Assembly (NCBI GenBank): GCA_033064195.1
Contig: JARBJD010000445.1
Span: forward strand, 1-49,758
Length of the DNA stretch: 49,758 nucleotides
Reading direction: 5' to 3'
Source of the DNA: Blattamonas nauphoetae
Taxonomy: Eukaryota > Preaxostyla > Oxymonadida
Made by a program: the position numbers and the translations under genes
Notes under the pieces: generated by a model
Seen by the model: the letters and a program-made list of their open reading frames with translations, nothing else
Told to the model about the DNA's origin: nothing
Database searches by the model: none
Shown: positions 41,898 to 49,758 of the stretch, piece by piece
How positions within the stretch are numbered: position 1 is the stretch's first letter
How the letters are laid out: each line of letters opens with the position of its first letter

Positions 41898-43577
41898 TCA
41901 ATCAGTATCATTTTCTGTTGATATCGACATTGAAGATAGGTCGAGGTCCGACCCACTGAGGGGTTGATCATTGGAAGATATTGACTGAACTTCCATCCCA
42001 CATGAATCGTCATTTTCAATTGATATTGATGTTGGTAGAAGAAGAACAGCCCCATCTTGGGACTCAATTGTGGTTCCTGTTGATTTGTTGGAAGACTCAC
42101 TTGGCTGTTCTTTTGACCACTGTAGGGTTGACGATTGACGAATTTCTGGTTCAATGGGGGGCTGATCATCAATTGATGCTGATTGGACTTCCATCTCACC
42201 TGAGGGTTCATTCTCCATTTCCATTGGAGATGAAGCCAGGATATGCCCACTTGAGGGTTGGGCCTTTGCCAACGATGATTGAATGTCAATCCCATTCTGG
42301 TGATCACATTCTACTTCCATGATCACTTCGACTGGTGATGTTGATGCGGGAACAGGAACCAACTCATTTTGGGGCTCAACATTGGAATATGTTGATTTAA
42401 TCGAAAACCCACGAGAGTGTTCATTGTCAACTGGTGATGTCGAAGTGAACTCCTGCCCATTGAGGGGCTGATCAATGATTGATGTTGATTGTTTTTCCAT
42501 TCCATTTGGAAGCTGACTGTCCATCACAGTTACTGGTGATGGAAGGGGAATTGACCCGTTTTGGTGTTGATCGAAGAAAGCTGTTGAATGACATATCAAA
42601 CCATTTGGGGGTTGACTTTCCGAGCAGGCTGAAGATGATGTTGGATGACAATCTGACCCACTTTGGGGCTGAGCATTGGATGATATTGAAGAGTCGTCCA
42701 TTTCATTTGAATGTTCGTTTTCCATCTCCAAGATCAGGTGGATCGGTGAGGGGAGCAATTCTTGCCCACTGGGGGGCTGACCATCGAAAGAAGTTGAAGG
42801 ACACTCCATTCCATTTGGGGGCTGACTTTCACTTTCACTTGACGATGATGTGAATTCGTGCCCAACGTGGGGCTGAACATTGGAGGACACTGGCTGAATG
42901 TCTATCTCGCTTGAATGATCACTATCCACTTCCAAAAACATTTCGATTGTTGTGAGCGTTGAAACCTGAACCAACCCATTTTGGGGCTCAACGTCGAAAG
43001 ATGTTGATTTAATCGAAAACCCACTTGGGCGTTCATACACATTTGACATTGTAGTTGAAGTGAATTCTGACCCGCAGGGGGGCTGATCATTGAAGGAAGG
43101 AGGATGGAATTCCATGTCATCTGAGGGTTCATTGTCAACTTCCATGAACATATATTTCGACGAGCGAAGATGGTCTGGCCCACATGGGGGCTGAGAAATG
43201 ACGAAGTTCGATTGAAAGTCCGTCGGATTGGAGGGTTCACTGTCTGTAACCATGAACGTGGACATTGAGGGAGGAAAAGATTCTTGCCCGATGTGGGGCT
43301 GAACATTGGAGGACGCTGGCTGGATGTCCATCTCCCTTGAATGATCATGATCCACTTCCATTTGTATTTCAAATGATGTGAGCGTTGAAACGTGAACCAA
43401 CCCATTTTGGGGCTCAACGTCGAAAGATGTTGATTTACTCGAAAACCCACTTGGGCGTTCATACACATTTGACATTGTAGTTGAAGTGAATTCTGACCCG
43501 CAGGGGGGCTGACCATTGAAGGAAGGAGGATGAAATTCCATCTCATCTGAGTCCATCTCATCTTTTTCAATAAACAT
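41898..43577 (-). CDS. LINE ORF1: repetitive Pro/Ser/Glu-rich protein
   Basis: 559 residues from ATG at 43577 to TGA at 41898. Low-complexity, built of degenerate ~20-30-residue repeats with the pattern S-x-N/D-x-Q-P-P/Q-x-G followed by acidic M-E-V-E/D stretches. The same frame continues after the TGA with M-M-K-L-Q for 147 codons (41454-41897), with a basic K-K-V-A-T-K-P-S-R-R-R-R-R segment that could bind RNA. It then loses register to ORF2. No coiled coil or RRM is seen. A role as RNA-binding partner is inferred only from position. Confidence 0.6.
   Translation of the reverse strand: MFIEKDEMDSDEMEFHPPSFNGQPPCGSEFTSTTMSNVYERPSGFSSKSTSFDVEPQNGLVHVSTLTSFEIQMEVDHDHSREMDIQPASSNVQPHIGQESFPPSMSTFMVTDSEPSNPTDFQSNFVISQPPCGPDHLRSSKYMFMEVDNEPSDDMEFHPPSFNDQPPCGSEFTSTTMSNVYERPSGFSIKSTSFDVEPQNGLVQVSTLTTIEMFLEVDSDHSSEIDIQPVSSNVQPHVGHEFTSSSSESESQPPNGMECPSTSFDGQPPSGQELLPSPIHLILEMENEHSNEMDDSSISSNAQPQSGSDCHPTSSSACSESQPPNGLICHSTAFFDQHQNGSIPLPSPVTVMDSQLPNGMEKQSTSIIDQPLNGQEFTSTSPVDNEHSRGFSIKSTYSNVEPQNELVPVPASTSPVEVIMEVECDHQNGIDIQSSLAKAQPSSGHILASSPMEMENEPSGEMEVQSASIDDQPPIEPEIRQSSTLQWSKEQPSESSNKSTGTTIESQDGAVLLLPTSISIENDDSCGMEVQSISSNDQPLSGSDLDLSSMSISTENDTD
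42860..43560 (-). repeat. 424-bp internal duplication in LINE ORF1
   Basis: 43071-43140 and 43495-43560 are nearly identical, and the match extends through the following coils (E-R-P-S-G-F-S-x-K-S-T-S-F-D-V-E-P-Q-N-G-L-V). Period about 424 bp. ORF1 has grown by internal duplication. Confidence 0.8.
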
Positions 43578-43597
43578 AAAGGTTGCTGCTTGAGATG

Positions 43598-43715
43598 GTT
43601 AGTAGTATAGATAACGAATATCGATAGGCTCCTATATTGCAATTAGTCCGGGAATTATAATCCTGGGAACTGAACTATGATTCTCAATTCCGATTGAACA
43701 GAGTATTATTTTTAA
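43598..43715 (+). pseudogene. Relic 3' end of a beta-helix surface gene
   Basis: S-S-I-D-N-E-Y-R, stop, then L-Q-L-V-R-E-L-stop on the plus strand, homologous to the end of the minus-strand beta-helix gene at 2058 (S-S-I-E-E-E-Y-L-Y...L-Q-L-V-R-E-L). About 55 bp of 3' flank is also conserved. The homology stops at the LINE 5' end, so the LINE inserted into or removed the rest of this gene. Confidence 0.7.
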
Positions 43716-43919
43716 AGTACAATCAGCTATGATTCCGAAATGCCGGATAATACTTGTTTTCTTGCATTTTGGTGGATACCTTTTTTGGGTTCAAATTCAA
43801 TTATTTAGTCAAAAAAGTGACCCCATTTAGCAAACTTAAATCTAAAGGGTTTTTTTTTTCATTCATTGACAAAACAAACGTTAATTCTTTTATTATCTGA
43901 TTTTTTTATTTTGTATTAA

Positions 43920-44537
43920 ATGACGAATCAGCTTACACCAAACAAACTTAACGAGACTCTAAAGAATGAAAAATTAATACTAATCCCCGAACCAGTTCTG
44001 AATCGTTCTGGAACCTCATATTTGGCACATGGTACTTTCGACTACGCAAGTGAAGATAAACCTGATGAGATTTATCGAGTTTACATTCCTGCTTTCATTA
44101 AAGGAGCAAGACCACATCTGAACCCAAACATGTATCACAGATTCGATAACTGTTGCAATAAAGAAAAATTCATTGAGTCACTACACAGTGAGAATTGTGA
44201 ACTCGTTGGTGAATACAAAACATCAGAGTCAGTAGTGAAATATCTTCATGAAGGAGTTGAATGGAGAATCAAACCATCACAATGGATGAAAGGAGTCAGA
44301 ACACACAAGATGAAGCGTAAGCATTACACTCAATCGTTTGTTGAAAACGAACTGAGAAAGCACAATTGTGAACTCATTGATGAGTACAAGAAAGTACACA
44401 TTCCTTTTCACTATCGAGTGATTGGTGATGATAAAGTTTACAAAGCGAGACTTGATGAATGGTTTAGAGCAAAGAGAAAACCTCACTTGAGAGGAAAGAC
44501 AAACAAGAACTCCATCGACGAATCTCCGAATCAATAA
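43920..44537 (+). CDS. 205-aa protein with three ~60-residue repeats
   Basis: Intact ATG-to-TAA frame in an AT-rich island. Three repeats share the pattern L-x(3-4)-N-C-E-L-x2-E-Y-K, then x-Y, a Gly, then W/F-x2-G/A-x-R-P/T-H. They are residues ~10-75 (degenerate), ~80-135 (N-C-E-L-V-G-E-Y-K...W-M-K-G-V-R-T-H) and ~140-195 (N-C-E-L-I-D-E-Y-K...W-F-R-A-K-R-K-P-H). It resembles short repeats found in phage and large-DNA-virus DNA-binding proteins that follow a G-Y-x-L-x2-E-Y pattern, here without the usual Cys pairs. That similarity is recalled, not searched. It is basic at the C-terminus and may bind nucleic acid. Its base composition differs from the neighbouring LINE, suggesting separate origin. 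Confidence 0.6.
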   Translation: MTNQLTPNKLNETLKNEKLILIPEPVLNRSGTSYLAHGTFDYASEDKPDEIYRVYIPAFIKGARPHLNPNMYHRFDNCCNKEKFIESLHSENCELVGEYKTSESVVKYLHEGVEWRIKPSQWMKGVRTHKMKRKHYTQSFVENELRKHNCELIDEYKKVHIPFHYRVIGDDKVYKARLDEWFRAKRKPHLRGKTNKNSIDESPNQ

Positions 44538-44539
44538 TG

Positions 44540-45958
44540 ACGAATCGATTATTTTTCTACTCATTGATTATTCCGGACGAATGACCATGCTCGTGTCACT
44601 GTGTCAACGGGTGTCAATGGGTCAAAATTCGATTTTCATTTTTGAAAAGTCCACCACTTGATGAAGTAACTCCATAGAGAATAAAAAAAATGAATTTTTA
44701 AAAATTGACCTTTATTTTTGTGACCACCCAAAATTGTACCAACAAGGTCAATATCGACACGGCAAGTTCATTTATCATGTTTCTAGAGTGATCTGACAAC
44801 AATATGTGGACTTATGGGAATTTTCAAAATTAAGGCCGATTTATTTTTTTTCGGATTTTTTATTTCGCATATGAAGAGTAGGTCCAAAATGTTCAAGTGT
44901 GAGACCTCGACGTAATTTCACTTGATGCTCAGGCAAAATGGTGCCCTTGTGATTCATGCGTAGAACTACTTGGAGGTTGTGTTGGAGACGGTGGATTGTA
45001 TAAATCCGCTCCGGGGTTCATGTTGGCTTCACATAGATGTGACCGTAAATCATGCCCACCCAATGCTTATTCCTTCAAGGACTTCGCCAGTGTTCGTCAT
45101 TAAGTAGGATCACGAGAGAATGATCCCCAAAGGAGTATCGGGTTGTCTTATGGAAACTTACACAAACGTAAAATGGAGCGAACCTTCACGTATTTTTGTT
45201 TTGTGAAGAATGTCAACACAAAAATATATGTCATCATTAGTATTCCAACATAAGATCAACAAGAAATTCATTATACTCTTTGGTTATTTTTCCATTGATT
45301 GTCTCTCGGTTGTTTCCATTTCAATTGATTCACCAGAACTGTCTTTGAACCAGATATTCACAATTGATTGTCGAGTACTTAGTTCCGATTTCTTTCGCTA
45401 CGCAATCTGTTCGTTACAGAAGGCAACATATGAATCATTGTGTGCATCAGTCTGGATCCAATCACCATGGATTGTGATGTGTTGAGGAATATCTTTGGAG
45501 ATGACTGTTGACGAATCAATTCTTCCCTTCACATGAATGAGTTTACAGTCGAGGTAGTGAACATATTTTGTTTTCTGGAATTGGTAAAATCAGGAGGTAA
45601 TTGAGCAGTGTTTGCATTTTGAATAGAGAAATAACGTTTAACCATGACTGTTTTTAGCAAAAATAAAATTTCATATTTGTTTGATTCAATATCCTCTCTT
45701 CACTTCTTCGTATGCTTCTTGGAGTCGACGATCAATGACATACAGTCCTTCCAAAAGTGGGGATTATTCTGCAAGCCGGGACAATCCAACTTTCAAATCT
45801 GAAATTTCCCTCCAATCTGTTCTAAACCTGTCTTTCATTCTGGTCATTTCAGCCCTTCTGACGATTGCTATTGGTCCTTTTTGAATGGAAATGGTTGTTT
45901 TTCAAAAAATTGAACTGAAAAATAGAGTGAAAAAGAACTAAAAATGAGGAGCCCATGA
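44540..45958. other. AT-rich island, degenerate frames only
   Basis: No intact gene. Short minus-strand stretches look protein-like, for example around 45410-45600 (Y-V-H-Y-L-D-C-K-L-I-H-V-K-G-R-I-D) and 45700-45880 (R-M-K-D-R-F-R-T-D-W-R-E-I). They belong to no family I recognise. With the 205-aa gene they may be remains of one old virus-like or transposon insertion; this is inference. Confidence 0.35.
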
Positions 45959-46404
45959 TTGATGAAAGGCTTCAAGAAAAGTCGCACACCATACCGACAA
46001 GCTATTGAGCGAGAGCTTGGAAAACGGGAATATTTCGGACTATCAAGGGCTGAGAAGGTGATCAGAATCGAAAACAAACTGAATCTCAGGAAAGGTATCG
46101 TCAACAGAGTCGTGAAAGCGGGGAGGTCGTCAGTATGGCGAGCTCGACGAGCAGTTGCAAATAGACGAGATATTGGTGTTACTGGACGACCAAATCGATT
46201 GCGCAAGAAGCAACGTGAAGATTGAATGGATACTTTCCAAGAACAGAAGTCTGATCGAGGGACGGTCACATTTTCAGTTCTCCAAAAAGCAGTATTCGTT
46301 TTTTTCCATTCATTTTCCATTCTAGGCTGAGAAAATGCTGAAAGACGAATTAGGGAACGAGTACGAAGACAGACCGTTGAGTCCTTCCTGGATTTACAAC
46401 AATA

Positions 46405-46441
46405 TAGTCAGGACAAAACCCGATACTTTGATTTAACCCGA
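46405..46441 (+). repeat. Left TIR of transposon A
   Basis: Two copies of the AAACCCGATAC-type core ~13 bp apart; matched by the complement of 48402-48435. Confidence 0.9.
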
Positions 46442-46622
46442 TACCCTCCGTGGTACCGCTGGTGTCCATCATTTTTGTTGATGACATTTCCTCCACAATC
46501 ACTTTTCATCATTTCATCTTTTGTTTTCAAGTGGAAGAATGAGTAATAAACGATCATCATTTGAAAACCAGAACTGGTAATTGTGAATGTTGATGAAGTG
46601 AAATGTGATCAGATCCACAACA

Positions 46623-48239
46623 ATGGAAAAGGACAGCCCGATCTCGCCTCCACTTTCACCACGAGATGTTTCACATCTCATGAGTGGAAGTGACATCAGA
46701 TCACTTCCATCTCGCGTGGAAAGAGGATTAAAGATTTACGCAGAACAGAACGTGACGCTTGATACTGTCGTCCAAGCCGGAGTCTGCAGCGAAGCGGCAC
46801 TAAAGAGAGGAAGGAGAGCGGAAAAAGAAAATCGCCCACCAGGAAAGATGGAAGACCGACACTATTGACAACTCAAGACGAAAATGAGTTGTATGATAAA
46901 ATTCTGACCAAGATCGCTGAGAAAAACCGATGAAAAGCGGAGATCCTCCAAGAAGTCTTATTTTTCACTTTTTCCGTTTTTAGATGAATATCATCTATTC
47001 AAAGAGTCCTAGATTCAATCCTGATCACCCGTCATTGAGTATGTGGAATGTCAACGCATTCCTAAAACGTCATTCTCTCCTCGACTCTATGAAACCCGGA
47101 TATTTAGACCCAGACCGATTGAAAGCATCCACTCTTGCTAACATTGTCGGTTGGTACGAACTGCTGGAGAGTACTGTGAGATTGGAAAACATCCACGATG
47201 ACTTGATATTCAACTTGGACGAATCATCTCTCCGGATCGGAGAGGACAATTCTTCTCTGGTCGTTTACTTTGCTGGCGAACAATGTCCTCCAATTCCTTC
47301 CCGCTTCGCGTACAAAATGCGACACTCGTTGGAACGGTCAATTCCACTGGAATCCATCTTGATCCCATTTTACTATGGCCGTCCAAGCTTCCCGTAAAAG
47401 AATTCGAAAAATTTCCACAACAGCACATTCATGTCGAATACAACGAGTCAGGATGGATGAATACGAAAACATACATCGAAATTATGTCAAATCACATCAT
47501 TCCAGAAATCGTCGCATTTCGGCAACAAATCCACAAGACCAATCGGAATGCACTCCTACTGATGGATGGGCATCTTACAAGGCGAAATCCGGAAATCATT
47601 TCTCTGTCAACAAAACCACATCCACATACTCCTCTACCCATCTCACACCTCGCACATTCTTCAGGTGTGTGATCAGTTTGTTTTCTCGAATCTGAAGCAA
47701 CAACTCAAAAGATTATTCGTTCCTCCATCGACGTCGAGCATAGTCGAATATCGCACGAATCTCGCGAAGGCACTTCCTGACGCTCTGAGAGAAGCGTTTA
47801 AATCTTCTTCGATTTTAGCCTCATTTAATCGATGTGGCTGTTATCCAATTTCGCTCGAAGCGGCTGTGCAGAATCTGAAAGATTTTGTCCTCAAATTGAT
47901 ATTACCTTTCTTGAAGAATTTCGCACTCGAACCAACCTCAACATGAAACCAAGTTCGTTTCTACCTCCCGATGAGGTCGTAACAAATCACGGATCACTGT
48001 TGACAACTTTTCACGACACTGTAAAATTACCTGGACGGAAACAGACACTCATCACGGATTTTGCAGTTCGTCGCGATCGTAATTCTCGCGATTCTCAATC
48101 AAGTATCCTGAGGGGACGACCAACTCCACGTCGACGTCGAAGCCACTCCCGATCTGAAAGTGAGGGAGCGTGTCCCGAACCTCGGAGAAGGATCAATCGG
48201 CGTGAGATGGTGCGTGATGATGATGAACAAGAATCCTGA
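46623..48239 (+). pseudogene. Transposase of transposon A, degraded
   Basis: ATG at 46623 (M-E-K-D-S-P-I-S-P-P-L). The HTH part (V-E-R-G-L-K-I-Y-A-E-Q, V-V-Q-A-G-V-C-S) matches the intact transposase at 30979. A frameshift near 46845 and a TGA at about 46931 follow. A 29-nt intron (46955-46983) sits after A-E-I-L-Q-E, the same position as in the intact gene. Exon 2 has F-N-L-D-E-S-S-L-R-I (first Asp), then a frameshift near 47270, then L-L-M-D-G-H-L-T-R (second Asp). After a further shift comes S-H-T-S-H-I-L-Q-V-C-D-Q (third Asp preserved). The C-terminal part runs to about 48239 in another frame. It is dead but not ancient, since all three Asp codons survive. Confidence 0.85.
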
Positions 48240-48401
48240 ATCTATCGCAGGCAAGTATCAATTTTGCACGTAATATATTTGATTCACTTCATTTTCAAGT
48301 ATTCTCCAGTTATGACCTATTTTGAATCCAACATATTTCGTAAAACGGAGAAAGAAGCCAAAAATAAATGATGTGTCTAGATCAACACCGAAACAGTATC
48401 G

Positions 48402-48435
48402 GGTTTTATCAAAGTATCGGGTTTTGTCCAGACTA
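48402..48435 (-). repeat. Right TIR of transposon A
   Basis: Reads GTATCGGGTTTT twice on the plus strand and ends GTCCAGACTA before the TA duplication. Confidence 0.9.
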
Positions 48436-49590
48436 TACCGATGCTGTACAAGATCTCGTCGTATCCACTCCATCCGAAATGGAAGTCAACAAAATTTCGT
48501 GTTGAAATCCAGCGACCATCAACGCTTGGATTACCCTCCTAACTGAGATCGTATCAAAATATTCCATCGATCACCGCCTTCAATTTAATTTCGATGAAAC
48601 ATCCTTAAAAGTGACGGGAAAGAAAGTTCTACTTGAATTCCATTCCAAGAATTGCGTTCCTCCACCCCAGAAAAGCCGTCGCGAACTCCAAATACGACCC
48701 TTTGCTCTTGTATATGTGCCGACGGCACTTGTCTTCCTCATGCAATTATTCATGCAAAAGAAGGATGCACTGGAGTTTAAGGATTTTTCCCTGACTCAAT
48801 CGTGCAACTCAACAACTTGTCCGGCTGGATGGATAAAGTCACGTTCAAAAATACATGGAAACTGTTTTCATTCCTTTCGTTGAAAACAAACGATTTCGCC
48901 TCCAACTGGTTGATCGTTGGGTCTTACTGGTGGTCGACTCACATTCCAGTCGCTTTCAGACTGATCTTCACGCCACCCTAATCAAAAATCACATCCACCT
49001 TCTCACTCTTCCACCGAACACAACGAACTTACTTCAACCCTTGACGATATTCCGTTCAGATCGTTCAAAAGGCATTTTACGAATCGTACATCGAGCCAGA
49101 AGAGCCTTCTCGATCGGCAATACGAACTGCGATTGCTGAAGCACTTAAACCTTCCGTCCAGGACGGCTTCAGAATCAAATGCATCCAACCAGCTTTTCTG
49201 AACTGTGGATTTTATCCAACCCAAAGAACATCCGACAAACAAGTTAAAAGACAATTCCAGCTGCCAATGACCTGTACTGATATCGAATTAGAAGAGTTCT
49301 GGCGACTAACAATGAAGATCTCGGAAGGACGACTCCTAACCGAGATTCATCCTGAGGCCCTCCCAAACGAAGTAACCTTACAACCCCAACCAAGACTTCC
49401 CAGGAAACAGTCTGAGAACCTCTTTCTTCAGACCCAGAAGCGCGCCGATTGGCACCTGAAATCAGACCCACAGATCAGGTCAATATGGACAAGCACAAAT
49501 CTATTGGCCAGTCGAGATCCAATCATGATGGTCAAAATATGTTTGTCGAACAGATCGGTCGATTTAGACTACACCACGATGACTTGAGTA

Positions 49591-49758
49591 GGGGCATTTC
49601 ACGAGATAAACCGTTCCTCACGTGTTCTTTTTTCCGTTTTTCCCTTTTATCTCGCTAGATCCATATGAAATAAAATGAATGAAAACACGATCGGAAGGAG
49701 AGAAACGACTCGATTTCAGTGGAGAAGGAACACAAATGACAGGATCCAGAAAGGAGAG
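49591..49758. other. Window end, no feature seen
   Basis: T-rich then purine-rich sequence without a supported gene; the right TIR of transposon B may lie here or beyond but was not recognised. Confidence 0.3.

Larger units (their letters stand above)
33192..43597 (-). mobile_element. Near-complete LINE (R2-type endonuclease class), with pogo-like copy 2
   Basis: 3' UTR 33192-33262, pogo-like element 33265-35284, ORF2 from 35285 rightwards, ORF1 to 43577. The 5' boundary is about 43597, where beta-helix-gene sequence resumes. Without the pogo element it is about 8.3 kb. ORF2 has reverse transcriptase, a Cys/His cluster and a restriction-like endonuclease, the order seen in early-branching non-LTR elements (R2, CRE, NeSL). 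The element is peppered with GCCC-N5-GGGC motifs. ORF1 and the 5' part of ORF2 are interrupted by one TGA and one frame change, so it may be inactive. Confidence 0.85.
46405..48435 (+). mobile_element. Pogo-like transposon A, nested in B
   Basis: 2,031 bp with TA duplications (46403-46404, 48436-48437). The TIRs of ~34 bp start TAGTCAGGACAAAACCCGAT at the left and, complemented, TAGTCTGGACAAAACCCGAT at the right, each with two AAACCCGATAC cores. The element has the same layout and almost the same length as the 2,020-bp elements, but a different TIR core. It interrupts the transposase frame of B at an AAT-ACC codon pair that reads through when A and one TA are removed. Confidence 0.93.
45959..49590 (+). 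mobile_element. Degraded pogo-like transposon B (host of nested A)
   Basis: Transposase remnants in order. The HTH region is at 45959-46225 (Y-F-G-L-S-R-A-E-K-V-I...G-R-S-S-V-W-R-A-R-R-A). Then come a TGA, a short exon, a 34-nt intron (46292-46325) and L-S-P-S-W-I-Y-N, where the frame is cut by transposon A. It resumes at 48436 with T-D-A-V-Q-D-L-V, then a TGA, then N-F-D-E-T-S-L-K-V (first catalytic Asp, ~48585). Later frames give L-V-V-D-S-H-S-S-R (second Asp) and L-P-P-N-T-T-N-L-L-Q-P-L, with the third Asp apparently lost. The last coding-like part ends near 49590. At least two stops and two frameshifts are present. I could not find its TIRs. Confidence 0.7.

Noticed and set aside
45136-45155. 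GTATCGGGTTGTC as a left TIR of transposon B
   Set aside because: It resembles the TIR core of transposon A, but there is no partner at the right end and no TA duplication was found.
43920-45958. A complete virus-like element combining the 205-aa gene and the helicase
   Set aside because: They are 15 kb apart with host genes and LINEs between, and no shared ends were seen.
3408-48505. Reassignment of UGA to an amino acid
   Set aside because: Several internal stops are TGA, but intact frames (giant surface gene, pogo transposases, the 13484 gene) end with TGA, and the captured gene also has TAA and TAG.

Overview
The window looks like nuclear DNA of a microbial eukaryote. Genes are compact, introns are very short (29-34 nt, GT...AG, inside transposase genes), all three stop codons end intact frames, and no bacterial operon logic is visible. 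The protein families (serine-rich parallel beta-helix surface proteins with F-x2-C coils, a HEAT-like lineage family, a C13 legumain-type protease) suggest an oxymonad-like preaxostylan such as Blattamonas. That assignment is recall-based inference; no database was searched.

Layout, left to right. (1) 1-1690: a 27-bp polypurine minisatellite. (2) 2.06-7.4 kb: a minus-strand beta-helix surface-protein gene broken by two DNA transposons. One is a 3.46-kb Mutator-like element with 100-bp terminal inverted repeats (TIRs) that carries a decayed coiled-coil gene. The other is a 670-bp MITE. Both still show target-site duplications (TSDs). (3) 8.4-16.2 kb: a very large intact beta-helix/Ig-like surface gene, a divergent second one with a transmembrane, cysteine-rich tail (frame lost in a G9 tract), and a decayed third. 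(4) 17.4-24.1 kb: a HEAT-like gene and a decayed relative, a putative GPI-anchored protein, and a legumain-type protease gene split by a 954-bp inverted-repeat element. (5) 24.6-28.8 kb: a tRNA-like sequence, inverted arrays of a 207-bp repeat, and an SF3-helicase gene of virus-like ancestry. (6) 29.1-43.6 kb: a basic/acidic nuclear-type gene, then a head-to-tail stack of one LINE family (two 5'-truncated tails plus a near-complete 8-kb copy with reverse transcriptase and R2-type endonuclease). Two identical 2,020-bp pogo-like transposons sit exactly in the stop codons of two of the three LINE copies. (7) 43.6-49.7 kb: the relic end of another beta-helix gene, an AT-rich island with an intact 205-aa triple-repeat protein, and a degraded pogo-like transposon with a second one nested inside it.

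The region is best read as layered transposon archaeology over lineage-specific surface-protein genes. Frames and TSDs give the order of several insertions. A 2,609-bp tandem unit fits unequal crossing-over between LINE tails. The oddest unexplained signal is a dense series of short GCCC-N5-GGGC hairpin motifs, roughly one per 90 bp where I read closely, through the whole LINE and in more than one codon frame.
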